NCBI GenBank assembly: GCA_913773715.1
Contig: CAJYHD010000388.1
Location: forward strand, 1-5,945
Origin: an uncultured Sphingobium sp.
GTDB lineage: Bacteria; Pseudomonadota; Alphaproteobacteria; Sphingomonadales; Sphingomonadaceae
Length of the DNA stretch: 5,945 nucleotides
Direction: 5' to 3'
Made by a program: the position numbers and the translations under genes. Each line of letters starts with the position of its first letter. Positions within the stretch are counted from its first letter, which is position 1. Below, one piece after another: positions 5,319 through 5,945 of the stretch. The notes under the pieces were generated by a model that was not told where the DNA came from, did not search any database, and saw only the letters and a list, made by a program, of their open reading frames with translations.

Positions 5319-5945
5319 TCGAAACCGCCGACCGCACCGTCTTCGACGACCAGCTCGAAATGTTTCGCGAACAGGTCCGCAAATTGTTCGATGCCAAGCT
5401 GACGCCCAATCTTGATCGCTGGGAGCGAGAGGGGGTCGTCGACCGGCAGTTTTGGCGCGACTGTGGAGAGGCGGGGCTGCTGTGTCCGACCTTGCCCGAG
5501 GCGTATGGCGGGCTGGGCCTCGATTTTCGCTACAATGCCGTGATCGATGAGGAGCTGTCCTACGCGGGCTGCTCGGCTGGCATCACGCTCCAGTCGGACA
5601 TCACCGCCGACTATATCCTGGACTATGGGTCAGAGGAGCAGAAGCGCGAATGGCTCCCGAAGATGGTGTCGGGCGAAGTCATCACCGCGATCGCCATGAC
5701 CGAGCCGGGGACGGGCAGCGACCTGCAGGCGATCCGAACGACGGCGGTGCGTGACGGCAATCATTATGTCGTCAGCGGCGTTAAGACCTATATTACGAAC
5801 GGCCAGAGTGCGGATCTGATCATCGTTGCGGCGAAGACCGATCCCAAGGCGCGTGCGCGCGGCGTATCGCTGATCTTGGTCGAGGCCGATCGCGACGGGT
5901 TCAAACGCGGTCGCAACCTCGACAAGATCGGGCAGCATTCGGCCG
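5315..5945 (+). CDS. Acyl-CoA dehydrogenase, N-terminal part (3' truncated, GTG start)
   Basis: The first 210 codons of an FAD-dependent acyl-CoA dehydrogenase, which oxidises an acyl-CoA to the trans-2-enoyl-CoA in the first step of beta-oxidation and passes electrons to electron-transfer flavoprotein. The start is GTG at 5315, sharing GTGA with the ligase stop TGA at 5316-5318, and is backed by GGAG at 5303-5306. Visible features are the N-terminal helical domain (about 10-120, with the conserved PEAYGGLGLDF around 61-71), the flavin and substrate motif AMTEPGTGSDL (127-137), and the beta-domain motif GVKTYITNG (155-163). The frame stays open to the last base. The C-terminal helical domain with the catalytic base lies beyond the window, so activity and chain-length class cannot be judged. 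The sequence resembles the general long-chain-type dehydrogenases common in alphaproteobacteria. The overlap with the ligase indicates one transcript and coupled translation, consistent with the dehydrogenase acting on the ligase product. Confidence 0.95.
   Translation, partial: MIETADRTVFDDQLEMFREQVRKLFDAKLTPNLDRWEREGVVDRQFWRDCGEAGLLCPTLPEAYGGLGLDFRYNAVIDEELSYAGCSAGITLQSDITADYILDYGSEEQKREWLPKMVSGEVITAIAMTEPGTGSDLQAIRTTAVRDGNHYVVSGVKTYITNGQSADLIIVAAKTDPKARARGVSLILVEADRDGFKRGRNLDKIGQHSA

Noticed and set aside
5630..5938. Minus-strand open frame opposite the acyl-CoA dehydrogenase
   Set aside because: The + strand here encodes the conserved flavin motif AMTEPGTGSD and the GVKTYITNG motif in one unbroken frame, so this is a shadow.
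1..5945. Search for mobile elements, tRNA or rRNA genes, CRISPR arrays and phage features
   Set aside because: No transposase or integrase motifs, terminal inverted repeats, regularly spaced repeats or tRNA-like folds were seen by eye. Almost all of the sequence is covered by the five coding regions.

Overview
The window is GC-rich and gene-dense, with every supported gene on the + strand. It looks like part of a catabolic locus from a sphingomonad-type alphaproteobacterium (Sphingomonas, Sphingobium, Novosphingobium and relatives). This rests on the TonB-dependent receptor style (a VTAQRR TonB box and an AAAQ signal-peptide end), the acyl-CoA enzyme types and the base composition. The genus is inferred and not demonstrated.

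Layout. (1) 1-519 is the C-terminal part of a soluble bacterial cytochrome P450; its 5' end lies outside the window. Its sequence closely resembles what I recall of CYP108 (P450terp, alpha-terpineol hydroxylase). (2) 536-1171 is a TetR-family regulator, 16 bp downstream and probably co-transcribed with the P450. (3) 1172-1446 is a 275-bp non-coding region. Its GC-rich first part carries a direct repeat and two tight hairpins. Its AT-richer second part carries a sigma70-like promoter with a strong palindrome exactly between the -35 and -10 elements. (4) 1447-3789 is a 780-residue TonB-dependent outer-membrane receptor. (5) 3792-5318 is an acyl-CoA synthetase, starting 2 bp after the receptor stop. 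(6) 5315-5945 is the N-terminal part of an acyl-CoA dehydrogenase with a GTG start, overlapping the ligase by 4 bp and running off the window.

Working model (inference). The receptor imports a hydrophobic compound across the outer membrane. The P450 hydroxylates it, and dehydrogenases outside the window could oxidise the alcohol to an acid. The ligase makes the CoA thioester and the acyl-CoA dehydrogenase begins beta-oxidation. The TetR protein is the obvious candidate to bind the palindrome and hold the receptor-ligase-dehydrogenase operon off until a substrate or CoA-thioester ligand appears. A terpenoid or alkylated cyclic hydrocarbon is the best substrate guess, from the P450 alone.

I saw no RNA genes, CRISPR arrays, transposases or integrase-type features. 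The most notable non-coding signal is the set of three half-sites in the receptor promoter. The gene families themselves are known; any novelty lies in their combination and regulation.
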